Shown here piece after piece: positions 14,147 to 22,300 of a stretch of 42,226 nucleotides of DNA; within the stretch, counting starts at the first letter, position 1; each line of letters starts with the position of its first letter. The notes beneath the pieces were generated by a model. It was not told where the DNA came from, searched no databases, and saw only the letters and a program-made list of their open reading frames with translations. A program made the translations under genes and the position numbers. This stretch comes from Patescibacteria group bacterium (lineage in GTDB: Bacteria > Patescibacteriota > Patescibacteriia > Buchananbacterales > UBA6539), in contig JAQTYZ010000003.1 of NCBI GenBank assembly GCA_028688055.1, positions 130,752 through 172,977 on the forward strand. Reading direction: 5' to 3'.

Positions 14147-15373
14147 ATGAGGTTTAAATATATTGCCTACGACCAAGGTAATAAGATAAAAAAAGGAATA
14201 ACCGAGGCAAGTACGCTTAAGGAAGCGACTAGTTTGTTGATTAGTAATGGTTGGTTTATAAAAAAAATTTCTCCAATTGGTGCGGTTCATAAAAATTTTG
14301 ATATTCCAATCTTTAGCGGCGTTTCGTTAATTGATAAGGTGTTAATGGTAAAACATTTGGCGACGATGACTAAGTCGGGTATTAGTTTAGTCGAATCATT
14401 ACAAATTATTACCGAGCAAGCGACCGCGCGAAAATTTAAAAAAGTAATTTCAGAGATTTTAGCTAAGGTCAGGGCCGGTCAAAGCCTGGGCCAAGCATTA
14501 TCAAATTTTCCCAATATTTTTGATCCGCTGTTTATTAATATAATTAAGATTGGTGAAGATAGCGGAACGCTTGAAGAAAATTTGGAATATTTATCCTCTG
14601 AGTTAGAGGATCGTTTAGAGTTACGACGCAATATTCAAGCCGCTTCATTTTATCCGGCGATAATTTTAAGCGCGACTTTTGGTCTGGGGTTAATTTTAGC
14701 TTACTTTGTCCTGCCGAAAATCAAACGGCTTTTTTTGTCGCTTAATTTTAGCTTGCCCCTGCCGACTAAAATTTTAATCTGGGTGGCTGACGTCATGGAT
14801 AACTATGGTTTGATTATTATTATTACCGTTTTTGTCGCGGTCGTACTGTTTAGAATTTTAATCAGTCAGAAATTTGCCAAGCCGGCTTGGCATTGGTTAG
14901 TAATCAAGTCACCGATTGTCGGTCAAATCATTATTAATTACAACTTGGTTTTAATTAGTCGTACTTTAGCCATTGTTTTAAAAAGCGGTATGACCATTGA
15001 CCAAGGAATAAAAATTTCGATTGAAACGACTAACAATTATGTTTATAAAAAATTGTTAAGTAAGGTTTTGCCGCAGATTAACCGCGGCAAAAGTTTGAAC
15101 GAAAGTTTACAGTCGATTAGGCAATCGTCTCGTCGGCCTTACTTTCCGTTGCTGCTGATAAAAATGATTGGTGTCGGTGAGCGAAGCGGACGCCTCGACG
15201 AATCATTAACTTATCTTTCGGAATATTTTGAAAAAGAAGTCAATAATGCCTCAAAAAATATGTCGACGGTATTAGAACCAGCCTTACTGCTTTTCGTCGG
15301 GGCCATTGTTGGGTTTGTCGCGATTTCAGTCATTTCGCCCATTTATCAGATTACGGCAAAATTTAATCAATAA
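14147..15373 (+). CDS. pilC: Type IV pilus inner-membrane platform protein
   Basis: GspF/PilC-family platform that couples the PilB motor to pilin insertion. 408 residues with two homologous cytoplasmic helical bundles, each preceding membrane spans. Bundle one is around residues 65-165 (LATMTKSGISLVESLQIITEQ; LEENLEYLSSELEDRLEL). The first span is at about 170-190 (ILSATFGLGLILAYFVLP) and the second at about 222-242. Bundle two is around 268-370 (ISRTLAIVLKSGMTIDQGIK; MIGVGERSGRLDESLTYL), and the last span is LLLFVGAIVGFVAISVISPIY. A short N-terminal region resembles the family's KAxxxxxAxxxL start. It lies directly downstream of pilB and three bases before a minor pilin. Confidence 0.93.
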   Translation: MRFKYIAYDQGNKIKKGITEASTLKEATSLLISNGWFIKKISPIGAVHKNFDIPIFSGVSLIDKVLMVKHLATMTKSGISLVESLQIITEQATARKFKKVISEILAKVRAGQSLGQALSNFPNIFDPLFINIIKIGEDSGTLEENLEYLSSELEDRLELRRNIQAASFYPAIILSATFGLGLILAYFVLPKIKRLFLSLNFSLPLPTKILIWVADVMDNYGLIIIITVFVAVVLFRILISQKFAKPAWHWLVIKSPIVGQIIINYNLVLISRTLAIVLKSGMTIDQGIKISIETTNNYVYKKLLSKVLPQINRGKSLNESLQSIRQSSRRPYFPLLLIKMIGVGERSGRLDESLTYLSEYFEKEVNNASKNMSTVLEPALLLFVGAIVGFVAISVISPIYQITAKFNQ

Positions 15374-15376
15374 ATA

Positions 15377-15814
15377 ATGAAAGGTTTTACCTTAGTTGAG
15401 ACAATTTTAGTTTTGGCCATGCTAGTTATTATTTCTGGCCTTAGTATTCCGTTTATTCAATCATTCAACGCTTCGTCGGATTTATATACTTATTCAGATC
15501 AAATCGAAAAATTTGTTCGGAAGGCTCACGACCAAGCCCGGAGTGGTTTAAACGGCTCAGCCTGGGGAGTTTATTTTAATTCGTCGGCCCATCAAATTAT
15601 TTTGTATCGAGGAGATCGTTACGTAACTCGGGACTCGGATTATGATTTGGCATTAAACTATCCGGCGCCTTATTCCGTCTCAACCGATTTTGGCACGGAC
15701 TTAAATTTTAAGGCGTATGCTGGAACGCCTGATAACGTCGGGATTATTACGGTTTTAGGTCCAACCGCTGCTGCGAAGAATTTTACGGTCGACGACCTTG
15801 GGCTAATAAAATAA
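15377..15814 (+). CDS. Minor pilin-like protein (FimT/GspH-like)
   Basis: 145 residues. The class III prepilin signal is minimal and clear: MKG followed by FTLVETILVLAMLVIISGLS, so the prepilin peptidase would cut after Gly3 and methylate Phe. Glu at +5 is present, as needed for assembly. The remainder resembles GspH/FimT pseudopilins (QIEKFVRKAHDQARSGLNGS, then WGVYFNSSAHQIILYRGDRY). These minor pilins prime fibre assembly at the tip. Start codons and spacing (three bases after pilC, three before the next gene) indicate tight co-translation. No prepilin peptidase gene is visible in the window. Confidence 0.85.
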   Translation: MKGFTLVETILVLAMLVIISGLSIPFIQSFNASSDLYTYSDQIEKFVRKAHDQARSGLNGSAWGVYFNSSAHQIILYRGDRYVTRDSDYDLALNYPAPYSVSTDFGTDLNFKAYAGTPDNVGIITVLGPTAAAKNFTVDDLGLIK

Positions 15815-15817
15815 TTA

Positions 15818-17758
15818 ATGACCGCTTTGAAAAAACAATCAGGCTTTTCATTAGTTGAGGTAATTTTAGCTGTTGCCTTGTTTGGACTATTTGCGACCGC
15901 TTTAATTGGCCTGCTGATGAATTCTTATGGTAGTGATATTCAAGCCAAAGAAAAAGATGCCGCTACTATTTATGCTCAGCAGGGAATTGATGCGGTTCGG
16001 TCCATCCGTCGTCAGGCTTGGAATTTTTTAGTTAATGGCAGCTATGGACTTGATCAGTCAATCGGACACTGGCAGTTTAGCGGTTCGTCTGATTTTTTGG
16101 CGGCGAAATTCACGTGCGTCACAACAATTGGCAATGCCTGTCGTGATGTCGGTAAAAATCTTGTTGATTGTGTAACCCCCGGATCACAAATTGATTTAGA
16201 AACCAAAAAAGTGACCGTAGTCGTTTCTTATACCGCGGTTAACGGTGTTTTAAATAAGGTGATTTTAAATTCTTATTTAACAAATTGGCAGTCTAGCGAT
16301 TGGCGGCAGACTGATTGGGTCGGCGGATCAGGACAGACGGTTTGGGCCGACCCGACAAAATATAATGCCGATGATAGTAATATCAATATTGATACTGGTG
16401 GGCAGCTTAGTTTAGCCTCGGTTTCCGCTGACGGGTGTGGTATAAAAGTTTGGCCGTTTACCATGGCGGCAGATTATAATTACGACCCTAATAAAATCGA
16501 AGTTGTGGACGGTTTAGCGCAACTTAAAAATCAGGGTACGGTTCAAACCGGATCTTTAATAAATACCAATTTTAATGCTGATGCCAGCAACTGGACTTAT
16601 AGCGATTGGGACCAGGGCGGTGGTGAAGTAAACGTTGCTGGTTCATACGCTGCTAGTGGCGGTAATCCGGGCGGGATCGTAAATGTCAGTTTTCCGAGCG
16701 GCAAAAATGATGAACTGGGTGGCTATTGGTATCAGGCCTTTGAAACGACGGTCAGTAATCCGACGGTTACGGTTAATTTTGATTACAATGTTACTGATTA
16801 CAATTCCGCGCCGTTAACTTTTAAAGTTTATGTTTTTGTCGATTCATCACCAGGGACGCCAGTCATTGGTCAAGAGGTATGGTCATCGGGAGAAATTAAT
16901 TCGACGCAGAGTTGGACCAATCAGGCCAACATTGACGTCGCTTCTAGGGTTACTAATGTCGGTACCTATTATGTTAAATTTGCCGTTTGGGTGGAGACGC
17001 CTAATAGTAATACCGGGCCACTGACGGTAAATTTTGATAATTTAAATTTGTCTTGGTCGGGGTCGACCTTTGGTTATCCGACCAATCAGCCAACGATCAA
17101 TCCGGTCTCATCAGATACGGTCAATAACCTCGACACTTGGTCGTCATTTACCGAAGTTGCCACTAAAAATGGTGGGGAAATTTATTATCAGTTGTCTGAT
17201 AATAACGGCAGTACTTGGCAGTATTGGAATGGTAGTACTTGGACCACGGCTACGGCCGCCAATACCAATACCGCCGCGGTCATTAATTCAAATATTTCAT
17301 CATTTTCAACCTCCACGGGGCAACTGATGTTCAAAGCATTTTTAGCCAGTGATGGTTCACAGGCGGTTAGTTTGGATTCAGTGACTATTGGCTGGGGACC
17401 GGCCATGGCTGGCGGTAGTGGTTATCAGACGAGTGGTTATTTGATTTCATCAGCTTTTGATATGGGCGCGGCCGCCGCGGTGAATCTTATTAAATGGAGT
17501 CAGATTATTCCAGTTTGTTCGCCGTCGTGTTCAATTAAATTTCAGGTCAGGACCGCACCGGATAACGGCGGGAGTCCAGGCACTTGGTCTAATTGGTATG
17601 GGGCTGATGGCAGCGGTTTTTATTTTACGGATTCAAGTGGATCAATCATAAGCCCGGACTTAAATTTTAAGCAGTGGGTTCAATATCGGGCTGAGTTGTC
17701 AGGTGACGGTACGAAAACGCCGATTTTGAATGAGGTGATAATTAATTACACGCCATAA
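15818..17758 (+). CDS. Very large minor pilin with extracellular C-terminal domains, putative pilus-tip adhesin
   Basis: 646 residues, several times the usual minor-pilin size. The N-terminus is a prepilin signal: KKQSG, then FSLVEVILAVALFGLFATAL, with Glu+5 present. A PilV-like helix follows (GIDAVRSIRRQAWNFLVNGS). The rest is Ser/Thr/Asn/Gly/aromatic-rich and beta-like. It holds a jelly-roll-like region at about residues 245-410 (NFNADASNWTYSDWDQGGGE; GTYYVKFAVWVETPNSNTGP) and a second beta region to the end (NGGEIYYQLSDNNGSTWQYW; SCSIKFQVRTAPDNGGSPGT). Such folds often bind carbohydrate or other surfaces. Placement among the minor pilins suggests it caps the fibre as an adhesin. The next gene starts in an overlap (TAATG). 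Confidence 0.8.
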   Translation: MTALKKQSGFSLVEVILAVALFGLFATALIGLLMNSYGSDIQAKEKDAATIYAQQGIDAVRSIRRQAWNFLVNGSYGLDQSIGHWQFSGSSDFLAAKFTCVTTIGNACRDVGKNLVDCVTPGSQIDLETKKVTVVVSYTAVNGVLNKVILNSYLTNWQSSDWRQTDWVGGSGQTVWADPTKYNADDSNINIDTGGQLSLASVSADGCGIKVWPFTMAADYNYDPNKIEVVDGLAQLKNQGTVQTGSLINTNFNADASNWTYSDWDQGGGEVNVAGSYAASGGNPGGIVNVSFPSGKNDELGGYWYQAFETTVSNPTVTVNFDYNVTDYNSAPLTFKVYVFVDSSPGTPVIGQEVWSSGEINSTQSWTNQANIDVASRVTNVGTYYVKFAVWVETPNSNTGPLTVNFDNLNLSWSGSTFGYPTNQPTINPVSSDTVNNLDTWSSFTEVATKNGGEIYYQLSDNNGSTWQYWNGSTWTTATAANTNTAAVINSNISSFSTSTGQLMFKAFLASDGSQAVSLDSVTIGWGPAMAGGSGYQTSGYLISSAFDMGAAAAVNLIKWSQIIPVCSPSCSIKFQVRTAPDNGGSPGTWSNWYGADGSGFYFTDSSGSIISPDLNFKQWVQYRAELSGDGTKTPILNEVIINYTP

Positions 17759-18261
17759 TGTATCCCCAACTTAAAAAATCAGGTTTTACTTTAATTGAGA
17801 CGATAATATATATTGCTATCGTCGCTTCAATCCTGTTATCAATGTCTTATTTGATTATTAATATTGTTGGTGGGCAGTCGTCAAATAATTCTAAGAGTGA
17901 AGTTAATTATAATGTTGAATCAATTAGTAGTTTGATGAGGCGGGATTTTCGGTCGGCCAAAAAAATAAATTCACTAACCAGCGACCGTATTACCGTCGAA
18001 GAATCAAGTGGACAGCAGATTACCTATACGTTTGACAATCTTACTAAATCAATTTCTCGGGCCGTTGAATCATTACCGGCACAGGATCTAAATACATCGT
18101 TAGTTGCGGTGAGTGGTCAATTTTCAGACTTGTCATATCTGACACGTTCAAAAAATATCGGGGTTGCCTTGACGATTGAGTATAAGAATCCTGATAACTT
18201 AGCTGAATATCAAACGAGCAGTTCAATTGAGTTTGCTGTTGAATTAAGGGGAGTTAAATAA
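17758..18261 (+). CDS. Minor pilin-like protein (PilW/GspJ-like)
   Basis: 167 residues. The prepilin signal YPQLKKSG is followed by FTLIETIIYIAIVASILLSM with Glu+5. The extracytoplasmic part begins with a Ser/Asn-rich helix (SKSEVNYNVESISSLMRRDF) typical of PilW/GspJ proteins, then strands (ITYTFDNLTKSISRAVESL, GVALTIEYKNPD). It is the third minor-pilin-type protein in the locus and probably part of the tip complex with its neighbours. Its ATG overlaps the stop codon of the large pilin. Naming as PilW is by position and general resemblance only. Confidence 0.8.
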   Translation: MYPQLKKSGFTLIETIIYIAIVASILLSMSYLIINIVGGQSSNNSKSEVNYNVESISSLMRRDFRSAKKINSLTSDRITVEESSGQQITYTFDNLTKSISRAVESLPAQDLNTSLVAVSGQFSDLSYLTRSKNIGVALTIEYKNPDNLAEYQTSSSIEFAVELRGVK

Positions 18262-18262
18262 A

Positions 18263-18643
18263 ATGATTAATTATCAGAAAAAACCAAACGGTTATATTGC
18301 GTTGACATCGCTTTTGATTATCGCGACGGCGGCTTTAACGATTGGGCTGGCGGTAAGTCTGAATAGTATTGATAGTATCCAGTCGAGCTATGGTCATTCC
18401 CAGTCGGCTCGGGCCGAGGCTGCAGCCAACGCCGGTATTGAGGAAGGCTTACAAAAATTAAGAAAAAATTGGAGCAGTTATTCTGGCAGTTTGTCAATCA
18501 ATGATGATTCGTGTACAATAAATATTGTTACCAGCGGTTCGACTGCTTCCATTGAAGCCGTCGGTAAGGCCGATGAATATTTCCAAAAAATTTTAATCCA
18601 CGTCGACAGTCAGCTGTCGATTTTGAACTGGCAGGAGGAATAA
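18263..18643 (+). CDS. PilX/GspK-like minor pilin
   Basis: 126 residues. The N-terminus INYQKKPNGYIALTSLLIIA has basic residues, Gly9 and then a hydrophobic segment, but it lacks Glu at +5. This is characteristic of GspK/PilX-type tip pilins that do not need to neutralise a preceding subunit. The conserved SARAEAAANAGIEEGLQKL stretch is a hallmark of PilX N-terminal helices. A short beta part follows (CTINIVTSGSTASIEAV). GGGGAG upstream of the ATG is a plausible SD. The combination of FimT-, PilV-, PilW- and PilX-like genes in a row mirrors the minor pilin operons of other bacteria. Confidence 0.8.
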   Translation: MINYQKKPNGYIALTSLLIIATAALTIGLAVSLNSIDSIQSSYGHSQSARAEAAANAGIEEGLQKLRKNWSSYSGSLSINDDSCTINIVTSGSTASIEAVGKADEYFQKILIHVDSQLSILNWQEE

Positions 18644-18649
18644 AACAAA

Positions 18650-20218
18650 ATGATCATCAAACAAATTTTTGGCCTTGATATCTCAGATCATTCAATTGAG
18701 GCTTTGATAATTTCCAAAAAAATTTTTAGCAAGCCGAGGATTTCGACTTATGCTCGCGTGGTGTTGCCATCAGGCATCATCATTAATGGTCTTATCAAAA
18801 AACCAAATAAGTTGGCGGAGTATTTGCAGAAATTATTGATTAGCGCTCAGCCTAAGCCTATCAAGAGTCCGTACTGTATCTTGTCGATTCCTGAATCACA
18901 AGTTTTCAGTGCGGTTTTTAAGTTTCCGGCCGGCTTAAAACATCGTGAAATTCAAAAAACTATTCCGTTCAAGGCCGAAGAGGTCATTCCGTTTAAAACT
19001 TCAGAAATTTATTTTGATTTTAAGACCATATCAGTTCAGGGCGGAACCCAGGAAATATTTTATGTCGCCGTTCCGTCCCAGGTCGTCGATAGCTATATTG
19101 AGGTTTTAAGTATGGTAAATTTGAAACCGGTGGCTTTTGATTTAGAATCGGTTAGCTTGTCCCGAGGAGTTGTTAATCAGATCGCTAAGGGCCAGGCTAA
19201 ATTGATTGCTGATATTGGCTCGCGAACGACTAATTTTAATATCTTTGATCAAAACGGTATTCGAGCCAGCAGCCAGTCAAAAATTGCTGGTAGCAGAATT
19301 ACTAAAGCCTTAATGAGCGGTTTAAAAGTCACTGCCCAGCGCGCTGATGAAATAAAATCCAAGTACGGATTAAACCAAAAAAAACAACAGCCGCGAGCCT
19401 GGCAGATTTTAAAAAAAGAATATGCTAATTTAGTTGCGGAAGCTAAATCGCAAATTGATTTTTATCAAAAAGAGAGTGGTCGAATGGTAACGGAGGTAAT
19501 TTTGGCCGGCGGTTCGGCACTGACGCCTGGGGTTGATCAATTTTTTGCTGATGCGCTGGGATTGGAAGTTAATATTGGGGACGCTTTAGCTAAAGTTTCT
19601 GATCCAAAAAATGTTTTAAAAACGCAGCATAAAAATATTATTTTTGACAACGTTGCTGGCTTGGCTTGGCGAGGGCTGCGCCATAATCCCGCAACCGGCG
19701 ACATTAATTTACTACCGTTAGAAAGAAGATTATTTAGAGTCATGCCGTCAACTTATGAGCGCCGGCGCTGGAAAATGATTTATTTTAGGTTGTCGGTGTT
19801 AGTAGCTTTACTCTTGGCTTTGGTCGGATTATTTGTTTGGCGCCAACGCGGTAATGATTTATACCAAAACGTTTATCCATCCAATTCATATGATTCAAAC
19901 ATTGAGGCTGATATCGATTTGGAATTATTGGATGCGCTGCGCAATAATATTTTAAATCCGGCGACAACTACTGCTACGACGACGGCGACAACTACACCAG
20001 CAGCAGTTGAGACTTTGCCAAGGTTAGTTAAGATCAGACCAACGAGCGTCGGCTTTTTAAATGTTAGGGCCGATGCTGGTGCCAATTTTTCAGTTATCGG
20101 TCAGGCCCAATCAGGCCAAGAATACAATATGATTGATGAAAAAAACGGCTGGCTTAAAATTGACCTTGGCGGTGGGAAAATTGGTTGGGTTGATGGGTCT
20201 TATGTTGATAACTTATAG
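18650..20218 (+). CDS. pilM: PilM-PilN fusion with C-terminal SH3b domain
   Basis: 522 residues. Residues 1-345 are the actin-like ATPase PilM (IFGLDISDHSIEALIISKK; LIADIGSRTTNFNIFD; ILAGGSALTPGVDQFFADAL). Directly after, at about 350-356, comes DINLLPLERR. This is the INLLP motif with which PilN tails normally bind PilM in trans. A single membrane span follows (about 378-398, LSVLVALLLALVGLFVW), then a Thr/Ala/Pro-rich linker (NPATTTATTTATTTPAAVE). The SH3b domain occupies about 462-522 (FLNVRADAGANFSVIGQAQ; GKIGWVDGSYVDNL). PilN's usual extracytoplasmic domain is absent. SH3b domains commonly bind peptidoglycan, so this one protein could link the cytoplasmic ring to the wall. pilO and pilP are not visible. 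Confidence 0.85.
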   Translation: MIIKQIFGLDISDHSIEALIISKKIFSKPRISTYARVVLPSGIIINGLIKKPNKLAEYLQKLLISAQPKPIKSPYCILSIPESQVFSAVFKFPAGLKHREIQKTIPFKAEEVIPFKTSEIYFDFKTISVQGGTQEIFYVAVPSQVVDSYIEVLSMVNLKPVAFDLESVSLSRGVVNQIAKGQAKLIADIGSRTTNFNIFDQNGIRASSQSKIAGSRITKALMSGLKVTAQRADEIKSKYGLNQKKQQPRAWQILKKEYANLVAEAKSQIDFYQKESGRMVTEVILAGGSALTPGVDQFFADALGLEVNIGDALAKVSDPKNVLKTQHKNIIFDNVAGLAWRGLRHNPATGDINLLPLERRLFRVMPSTYERRRWKMIYFRLSVLVALLLALVGLFVWRQRGNDLYQNVYPSNSYDSNIEADIDLELLDALRNNILNPATTTATTTATTTPAAVETLPRLVKIRPTSVGFLNVRADAGANFSVIGQAQSGQEYNMIDEKNGWLKIDLGGGKIGWVDGSYVDNL

Positions 20219-20306
20219 TTGGTGATGGCAGATATTTTGTGCTATAATATTTATATCATTAAAAATTTTAATATTTCTAATAGCCGAAAGGCGCGGAGGT
20301 ATATTT
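20219..20306 (+). promoter_or_regulatory. Major pilin promoter and structured leader with SD
   Basis: TTGGTG (20219-20224), 18 bases, extended -10 TGCTATAAT (TATAAT 20243-20248). The leader of about 50 bases contains the palindrome ATTAAAAATTTTAAT and a GCC-GAAA-GGC mini-hairpin just before GGAGG, with the SD eight bases from the ATG at 20307. Independent expression of the abundant fibre subunit is expected. Confidence 0.75.
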
Positions 20307-20789
20307 ATGAAGAAAAAAGGTTTTACTTTAATTGAGCTATTAATTGTTATCGCCATCATTGCGATATTGGCCGCCATTATTTATGTTGCCGTTGATCCGG
20401 TTCGTCGTTTGTCCGAGGCCAGAAATGCCGAGCGATGGAGTTCAGTTAATTCGATTTTGAATGCTGTGTTAAAGTATACGGTTGATAATCAAGGTGTGTT
20501 ACCGAGCAATTTGTCCGCCGCAACCGCTGGCAATTATTATGTGCTAGGCACAGCTGGTTCTGGTTGCAACACAACCTGCACGGCTCAGGCCACCCAAGCG
20601 GCTTGTTTGGATCTAAGTAATAATTTGGTGAGTACGTATTTAGCCTCGATGCCCATTGACTCAAAAACCGGTAGCGCCGCGAATACTGATTATTACATTA
20701 TGAAATCATCCACCGGAAGAATTATGGTTGGCGCATGTGATGCCGAATCAGTTGGCGGAACAACACCGACGATTAGTGTTAGCCGTTAG
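20307..20789 (+). CDS. pilA: Major type IV pilin
   Basis: 160 residues. Canonical prepilin: MKKKG followed by FTLIELLIVIAIIAILAAII, cleavage after Gly5, Glu+5 present. The helical spine continues (RRLSEARNAERWSSVNSILN), followed by a globular head with four cysteines (GCNTTCTAQATQAACLDL and VGACDAESV). It is the best candidate for the main fibre subunit because it has its own strong promoter, SD and terminator and sits at the end of the locus. The C-terminus is Thr/Ser-rich (GGTTPTISVSR). The Cys-rich head fits with extracytoplasmic disulfide handling by the CcdA/thioredoxin proteins elsewhere in the window. Confidence 0.92.
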   Translation: MKKKGFTLIELLIVIAIIAILAAIIYVAVDPVRRLSEARNAERWSSVNSILNAVLKYTVDNQGVLPSNLSAATAGNYYVLGTAGSGCNTTCTAQATQAACLDLSNNLVSTYLASMPIDSKTGSAANTDYYIMKSSTGRIMVGACDAESVGGTTPTISVSR

Positions 20790-20813
20790 TTAATAACTTT
20801 AGTAAGTCACGGG

Positions 20814-20850
20814 CCCTTAGTCTCACTAGGCAAGACTAAGGGTCTGTTTT
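20814..20850 (+). terminator. Strong intrinsic terminator after pilA
   Basis: CCCTTAGTCT (20814-20823) pairs perfectly with AGACTAAGGG (20833-20842), a ten-base stem with a nine-base loop, followed by TCTGTTTT. Confidence 0.9.
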
Positions 20851-20851
20851 A

Positions 20852-20860
20852 TGTTATAAT
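20852..20860 (+). promoter_or_regulatory. Extended -10 promoter of the DJ-1/PfpI gene, near-leaderless
   Basis: TGTTATAAT. The predicted start near 20867 leaves about three bases before the ATG at 20870, without SD. It begins within ten bases of the pilA terminator. Confidence 0.65.
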
Positions 20861-20869
20861 TAAATTAAT

Positions 20870-21382
20870 ATGTCAAAACAAGCGATATTTATTGTTGCCC
20901 AACAAACCTTTCGCGATGAAGAGTTGCTTGAGCCAAAAGCGATTCTAGAGCAGCGTGGTATTAGGGTTAAGATTGCATCAAAAACTAGGCATAAAGCCAG
21001 TGGTAAACTGGGGACCGAGATTGAACCAGATTTGGCCCTCGCGGAAATTAACCCAACCGAAAGTGATGCGCTAATTTTTGTGGGCGGATCGGGATCGCGT
21101 CAGTATTTTGATGATCCTGAGGCTTTGAGGTTAGCCTCATCTTTTAAGGTTGCCGGTAAGCTGGTCGCTTCGATTTGTATCGCTTCATCAATTTTAGCAA
21201 ACGCTGGAATTTTAATGGGGAAAAGAGTAACTGGATTTCCCACTGAAGAAGAAAATATTATTAATCACGGCGGCGAATATACTGGGATGCAAGTTGAAGT
21301 TGATGGTAGTGTCGTGACGGCAAAGGACCCTAGCGCCGCCAAGGAATTTGGTGAAGCATTAGCCTATTTGTTAGAAGGTTAA
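20870..21382 (+). CDS. DJ-1/PfpI-family protein
   Basis: 170 residues, the usual size for bacterial DJ-1/PfpI proteins, which include deglycases, chaperones and proteases. The family glutamate lies in the FRDEELLEPKAILEQRGI segment. The nucleophilic elbow Cys sits in KLVASICIASSILANAGILM, and FVGGSGSRQYFDD precedes it. The residue after the Cys is Ile where most relatives have His or Gly, so the catalytic neighbourhood is altered. Hydrolytic activity should not be assumed. It heads a three-gene redox/stress unit with a glutaredoxin (three-base gap) and a thioredoxin-like protein, which fits a role in oxidative or carbonyl stress. Confidence 0.85.
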   Translation: MSKQAIFIVAQQTFRDEELLEPKAILEQRGIRVKIASKTRHKASGKLGTEIEPDLALAEINPTESDALIFVGGSGSRQYFDDPEALRLASSFKVAGKLVASICIASSILANAGILMGKRVTGFPTEEENIINHGGEYTGMQVEVDGSVVTAKDPSAAKEFGEALAYLLEG

Positions 21383-21385
21383 AAT

Positions 21386-21622
21386 ATGTCCAAGATCATA
21401 ATATATACCACCCCAACTTGCGCTTATTGTGCTAAGGCCAAGGAATTTTTTAAAGAAAATAAAGTTGCTTATAGCGAGATTGATGTCGCGGCCGACCCGA
21501 TGAAAGCGCAGAAAATGATCAAGAAGTCCGGTCAAATTGGCGTGCCCGTTTTTGATGTTGGTGGAAAAATTATTGTTGGCTTTGACCGCGGTGCCATTAG
21601 TGAGGCGCTTGGAATAAAATAG
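21386..21622 (+). CDS. Glutaredoxin-like protein
   Basis: 78 residues, cytoplasmic. The dithiol active site is in YTTPTCAYCAKAKEFFKE (Cys12, Cys15), the cis-Pro region in GQIGVPVFDVGGKIIVGFD, and the C-terminal helix AISEALGI is complete. Length and the CxYC motif match the NrdH/Uxx-type glutaredoxins that reduce protein disulfides or ribonucleotide reductase. The gene is three bases behind the DJ-1-like gene and its TAG stop is directly abutted by the ATG of the next gene, so the three are one transcription unit. Confidence 0.9.
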   Translation: MSKIIIYTTPTCAYCAKAKEFFKENKVAYSEIDVAADPMKAQKMIKKSGQIGVPVFDVGGKIIVGFDRGAISEALGIK

Positions 21623-22246
21623 ATGAAAAAAATTTGGAAAAAATATAAATTTTTAGTGCCGATCTTTGTTATTGTTATTGTTGTGACAGTTGGTTATATG
21701 GCAATCTATGCCAATAATCCATATCCGGAAATTTTTTCACTAGCTAAAACTGTTATGCACGGTCCGATGGTTAATCAAGCCGCGCCGGAATTTACCGGTT
21801 TGAGCGATTGGCTTAATACGGTCAATGGTTCGCCGGTTAAATTAAGTGATTTAAAGGGCAAAGTAGTTTTGGTGGATTTTTGGACTTATAACTGTATCAA
21901 TTGTCAGCGAGATATTCCTTATGTTAATCAGTGGTACGACAAGTATCATAATTACGGCTTTGAGGTAATTGGCGTTCATACGCCGGAATTCAGATTTGAA
22001 CAGAATTTGGATAATGTGAAAAAAGCAGTCAGCGACTATGGCATTAAATATCCCGTCGCCTTGGATAATAATTATCAAACTTGGCGGGTTTACCAAAATC
22101 ATTATTGGCCGGCTAAGTATTTAATTGACGCCAACGGACAAATTGTTTTTTATCGTTTTGGCGAAGGCGCGTATGATGTAACAGAGCAAAAAATTCAGGA
22201 ATTGTTGCAGCAGGCTACTTTGTTAAAGGTTGAACAAGCTGAATAG
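21623..22246 (+). CDS. Membrane-anchored TlpA/redoxin-like thioredoxin
   Basis: 207 residues. A signal anchor spans about residues 10-30 (FLVPIFVIVIVVTVGYMAIY), so the domain lies outside the membrane. The redoxin fold shows VKLSDLKGKVVLVDFWTYNC followed by INCQRDIPY, giving a CINC active site at about residues 90-93. The VIGVHTPEFRFE and YWPAKYLIDANGQIVFYRFG segments match the C-terminal redoxin part of DipZ-type proteins. The family reduces or rearranges disulfides in exported proteins, usually with electrons from a CcdA/DipZ membrane partner. The CcdA-like protein at 3525-4286 is a candidate, although it is distant on the chromosome. Confidence 0.88.
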   Translation: MKKIWKKYKFLVPIFVIVIVVTVGYMAIYANNPYPEIFSLAKTVMHGPMVNQAAPEFTGLSDWLNTVNGSPVKLSDLKGKVVLVDFWTYNCINCQRDIPYVNQWYDKYHNYGFEVIGVHTPEFRFEQNLDNVKKAVSDYGIKYPVALDNNYQTWRVYQNHYWPAKYLIDANGQIVFYRFGEGAYDVTEQKIQELLQQATLLKVEQAE

Positions 22247-22300
22247 GGAAGTTCTAGGTAAGTAATATTTTTTTATTAAAAGATTTCAGATTATATAAAT

